From an uncultured Bacillota bacterium (GTDB taxonomy: Bacteria; Bacillota; Clostridia; Peptostreptococcales; Anaerovoracaceae): a DNA stretch of 7,978 nt. The translations under genes were made by a program, and so were the position numbers. Each line of letters opens with the position of its first letter. The stretch's first letter is position 1. Of this stretch, positions 6,612-7,978 are shown one piece after another. The notes under the pieces were generated by a model. It was not told the origin of the DNA. It did no database searches and saw only the letters and a list, made by a program, of their open reading frames with translations. The DNA is taken from the NCBI GenBank assembly GCA_947302945.1, contig CAMYWZ010000044.1:1-7978 (forward strand). The letters are read 5' to 3'.

Positions 6612-6653
6612 CCTTCCCCTTCAGGGGAAGGTGGCGCGAAGCGCCGGATGAGG
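6611..6653 (+). repeat. Double-hairpin intergenic element ending in a ribosome binding site
   Basis: Two adjacent stems are visible. The first pairs CCTTCCCC (6612-6619) with GGGGAAGG (6624-6631) around TTCA, plus a flanking G-U pair. The second pairs GGCGC (6633-6637) with GCGCC (6641-6645) around GAA. GGATGAGG follows at once and serves as the cysS Shine-Dalgarno. No U-run follows, so it is not a standard terminator. The tight modular form resembles dispersed palindromic (REP-like) repeats; from memory, similar double hairpins ending in GGATGAGG are frequent between genes in gut Clostridia. Only one copy is in this window, so repeat status is inferred. Confidence 0.6.
6646..6653 (+). promoter_or_regulatory. 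Ribosome binding site of cysS
   Basis: GGATGAGG ends 6 bases before the ATG at 6660. It is the 3' end of the double-hairpin element, with no bases between it and the second stem, so the fold could influence ribosome access. Confidence 0.75.
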
Positions 6654-6659
6654 TACAAC

Positions 6660-7978
<1,319 letters not shown>

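Noticed and set aside
6612..6645. Intrinsic terminator between proS and cysS
   Set aside because: The stems are strong but no T-run follows, and the cysS ribosome site comes directly after; better read as an internal hairpin element.

Overview
The window looks like a stretch of chromosome from an anaerobic, probably Clostridia-class Firmicute. The evidence is gene order and protein type: a CarD/CdnL-family regulator, a YacL-type membrane PIN-TRAM protein, the IspD and IspF enzymes and cysteinyl-tRNA synthetase lie in the order known around yacL-ispD-ispF-cysS in Bacillus and relatives. Coding DNA is rather GC-rich, with many C-ending codons. Isoleucine is an exception: it is written ATC or ATA and almost never ATT. 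Genus cannot be assigned from sequence alone. All genes are on the + strand and there are no RNA genes, CRISPR arrays or transposase genes.

Region 1 (1-1883) is a two-component system: the 3' part of an OmpR/PhoB-type response regulator, overlapped by 11 bases by a membrane sensor histidine kinase that appears to start at TTG. Region 2 (1884-2039) is the only sizeable intergenic stretch. It is AT-rich and holds two tandem sigma-A promoters of identical geometry, plus an inverted repeat touching the upstream -35 box. Region 3 (2040-7978) is a likely operon: carD-like, yacL-like, an ispD-ispF fusion, proS and cysS (cut off by the window end). Its gaps are only 54, 3, 36 and 60 bases. The last gap holds a compact double hairpin that ends in the ribosome binding site of cysS, and a palindrome across the proS stop codon.

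The region 3 genes form a housekeeping unit: an RNA polymerase-binding regulator, a probable nucleic-acid-binding membrane protein, two steps of MEP isoprenoid synthesis in one polypeptide, and two aminoacyl-tRNA synthetases. No T-box leader precedes either synthetase, so their transcription probably depends mainly on the carD promoters. I found no clear new system such as a defence island. The most interesting items are the double-hairpin element before cysS, the paired promoters with their dyad, and the IspDF fusion in this setting.
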